This document shows, one piece after another, positions 62,485 through 64,000 of a stretch of DNA of 64,000 nt. The translations under genes and the position numbers were made by a program. The stretch is from contig NZ_FXAU01000001.1 in NCBI RefSeq assembly GCF_900177625.1, positions 107,746-171,745 of the forward strand, in the 5' to 3' direction. The DNA is from Sphingobacterium psychroaquaticum (lineage in GTDB: Bacteria; Bacteroidota; Bacteroidia; Sphingobacteriales; Sphingobacteriaceae). A model generated the notes under the pieces. That model ran no database searches, had not been told where the DNA came from, and saw only the letters and a program-made list of their open reading frames with translations. Positions within the stretch are counted from its first letter, which is position 1. The number at the start of each line of letters is the position of its first letter.

Positions 62485-63039
62485 TTGGAAAATAGCTCAT
62501 ATACCCGAAAAAAGGAACCGGAATTAAGTAAGCAGTTGATTATCGACGCGGCTATTCACATTGGATCAGAATCAGACTGGCACCACGTAACTTTTCAATC
62601 TATTGCTGATTGGACAGGTTTGAGTAAAGGAGGGATTATCCATCATTTTAGGAATAAGGAAGAATTACTGGATGAGCTAGTAAATCAAAGCCTGATTAAC
62701 CTTACGGATAAAGTAAAAAAATACAGAGATCAAAATGTCGATAAGGATGGTGCTTTTGCTTATCTGAAATTTATCTTAGAAAAGAAAAATGATGAAAAAT
62801 ACGCTAAAACAATGCGAATCATTCTCCAAGCAATCATGATTAACTCCAAGTATCGCCTACAATGGGAAGATTGGTACAATCTTCACATTTTGCCAACCGA
62901 TGGAGAGGAGTTGAGCATACATAGTACTATTGTTTTTCTGGTGGCAGATGCTATCTGGTACTCAGAAAATATGGGTAGTATACACCTTACTGAAAAAGAT
63001 AAACCCAAGGTTTTAAATTTTTTACAGCAATTAAAGTAA
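62485..63039 (+). CDS. TetR/AcrR family regulator
   Basis: A 184-residue TetR regulator with HTH VTFQSIADWTGLSKGGIIHHFRNKEELLDELV. The only start in the right place is a TTG, with no in-frame ATG before residue 108. A palindrome overlaps its promoter -7 element, suggesting autorepression. The ligand is unknown. No efflux gene follows; the next gene, a pentapeptide-repeat protein, is 136 bases downstream. Confidence 0.85.
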   Translation: MENSSYTRKKEPELSKQLIIDAAIHIGSESDWHHVTFQSIADWTGLSKGGIIHHFRNKEELLDELVNQSLINLTDKVKKYRDQNVDKDGAFAYLKFILEKKNDEKYAKTMRIILQAIMINSKYRLQWEDWYNLHILPTDGEELSIHSTIVFLVADAIWYSENMGSIHLTEKDKPKVLNFLQQLK

Positions 63040-63174
63040 CCGATTCTTTATTAGGTATTAACACCAATTAATGGATAATATATTGAATCACAAAACAAAT
63101 AAAATGATTCTCAAGTGCTTACTTAAAACTGTTGATATTTAAAATTAAACTTGTTTGGATATAAAATATATAAA

Positions 63175-63759
63175 ATGGAAGAAACCGTAATTCATCAAGA
63201 CAAAATATTTTCCGGTATAAATTACTCTGAAAAGAAACTGAGAAACAGAGAATTCATAAAGTGTGAATTTGTCAGTTGTGATTTTAACAAGAGTGATCTA
63301 AAGGACAATAATTTTGAAGATTGCACTTTTAAACAATGTAACTTTTCAATGGTGGACGTTGACGGAACCGGATTCAGGAATGCTGTATTTATTGGGTGCA
63401 AAATGCTGGGGGTAGACTTTGCAAGATGTAGCAAGTTTGCGTTTTCGTTTTCGTTTACGGAATGTCATTTAGACTACAGTAATTTTTTTGGAACAAAGCT
63501 TCGAAAAACTACTTTCAAGAACTGTACATTAAAAGACGTTGAATTTGGTGAGGCTGATCTGACGGCCTCTGAATTTTTAGGATGTGACCTTTCCTCTGCT
63601 ATATTCTCTAATTCTATTCTAGAAAAAACAGATTTCAGGACAGCAGTAAATTTTGCTATAGACCCAGACGTTAACAAGATGAAAAAAGCGAAGTTTTCGG
63701 CACTTAACCTTGTAGGTCTTTTATACAGACATAATTTGGATATAGATTATGACAGCTAA
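63175..63759 (+). CDS. pentapeptide-repeat protein (Qnr/McbG-like)
   Basis: A 194-residue right-handed quadrilateral beta-helix protein, with repeats of the A(D/N)LXX type (for example KCEFVSCDFNKSDLKDNNF, DCTFKQCNF, LKDVEFGEADLTASEF). The length and the central break are like Qnr and McbG proteins, which shield DNA gyrase, but many flavobacterial homologues have unknown roles. The frame opens at 63151; the ATG at 63175 (MEETVIHQD) is preferred. A quinolone-protection role is only a possibility. Confidence 0.85.
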   Translation: MEETVIHQDKIFSGINYSEKKLRNREFIKCEFVSCDFNKSDLKDNNFEDCTFKQCNFSMVDVDGTGFRNAVFIGCKMLGVDFARCSKFAFSFSFTECHLDYSNFFGTKLRKTTFKNCTLKDVEFGEADLTASEFLGCDLSSAIFSNSILEKTDFRTAVNFAIDPDVNKMKKAKFSALNLVGLLYRHNLDIDYDS

Positions 63760-64000
63760 TAAATTATTTGACCAATCATAACCCGTTGAATTATCTGATA
63801 ATTATCACTGAAGCATGCTGTACCAAGTAATTGCTTTTCCAGTGATTCATTGCTTTATTTTTTGTACTTTTGTAATTGAGTTACAAGGAATTTGAATATA
63901 AATGAATGCAGTAAGCACCATTACTAAATCATTACCAATAATAATTTCACACTGCCTAATTCGCTCTTAATTAACCGCTTTGGTCCTAATTGATTTTTTT
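63760..64000 (+). other. right edge, promoter only
   Basis: TACTTTTG at 63865-63872 fits the -7 consensus and points out of the window. The only frame after it (ATG 63901) has 23 codons. A gene probably starts beyond the edge. Confidence 0.4.

Noticed and set aside
1..64000. CRISPR arrays
   Set aside because: No regularly spaced repeats seen; the repeats found are paired promoter or cassette repeats.
1..64000. Integrase, attachment sites, tRNA or rRNA genes
   Set aside because: No tyrosine or serine recombinase motif or tRNA-like cloverleaf was found; the element ends are probably outside.

Overview
This 64 kb window is a large part of an integrative and conjugative element (ICE) from a Bacteroidota bacterium, most likely a flavobacterium or sphingobacterium of the Elizabethkingia/Chryseobacterium/Sphingobacterium kind. 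Three things support this. The tra genes are of the CTnDOT type (TraA to TraQ, with DUF4134, DUF4133, DUF4141, TraG, TraJ, TraK, TraM, TraN and TraO families). Regulation is by RteC-type proteins. Promoters carry the Bacteroidota -7 element TAnnTTTG. The DNA is AT-rich throughout. No integrase, attachment site, rRNA or tRNA could be seen, so at least one end of the element lies outside the window.

Layout: 1-1.3 kb holds the tail of one gene and a DUF4238 gene. 1.3-7.3 kb is a plasmid-maintenance-like block with ssb, a DUF932 gene and a PRTRC cassette (E, C, F-like, B, ThiF). 7.3-16.8 kb is a cargo bay with an HD phosphohydrolase between two copies of a 150-bp repeat, a CoiA-like nuclease, another PD-(D/E)XK protein, a broken HNH gene, and a four-gene operon that starts with Gabija GajA and GajB and ends with a nuclease-like and a possible ADP-ribosyltransferase-like protein. 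16.4-18.1 kb has an orphan receiver domain, a large imperfect inverted repeat, two small MerR/excisionase-like HTH genes and a membrane protein.

18.2-30.8 kb, on the minus strand, is the mating-pair-formation operon: traA, B, C, D, a duplicated-domain protein, then traE, F, G, I, J, K, an unknown gene, L, M, N, O and Q. traH and traP were not found. 30.8-35.4 kb, on the plus strand, holds the probable oriT region followed by the relaxosome accessory protein, the relaxase and the VirD4-type coupling protein. 35.4-47.7 kb is a second cargo region: a truncated LytR-type receiver, an AraC remnant, a TlpA-like thioredoxin, an AraC regulator divergent from an RND efflux operon, small envelope proteins, a patatin phospholipase and an RteC paralogue. 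47.7-53.5 kb is a giant methylase-helicase fusion with its DUF1896 partner.

53.7-55.9 kb holds a TetR regulator and a FabF-type ketoacyl synthase that share an operator-like palindrome, then a small histone H1-like gene. 55.9-62.2 kb is an excision module with the order known from CTnDOT: rteC, two Xis2c/Xis2d-like HTH genes, a DUF4099/DUF3945 protein and topoisomerase III (the exc position), with an ORF6N gene appended. 62.5-63.8 kb has a second TetR regulator and a pentapeptide-repeat protein, which may be cargo or flanking chromosome.

As an interpretation, RteC would switch on the excision operon, topoisomerase III and the two HTH proteins would help an unseen integrase, the relaxase and coupling protein would process oriT, and the Tra proteins would build the channel. 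The cargo looks like phage defence (Gabija operon) plus efflux and envelope functions. All family assignments were made by reading motifs; no database search was run.
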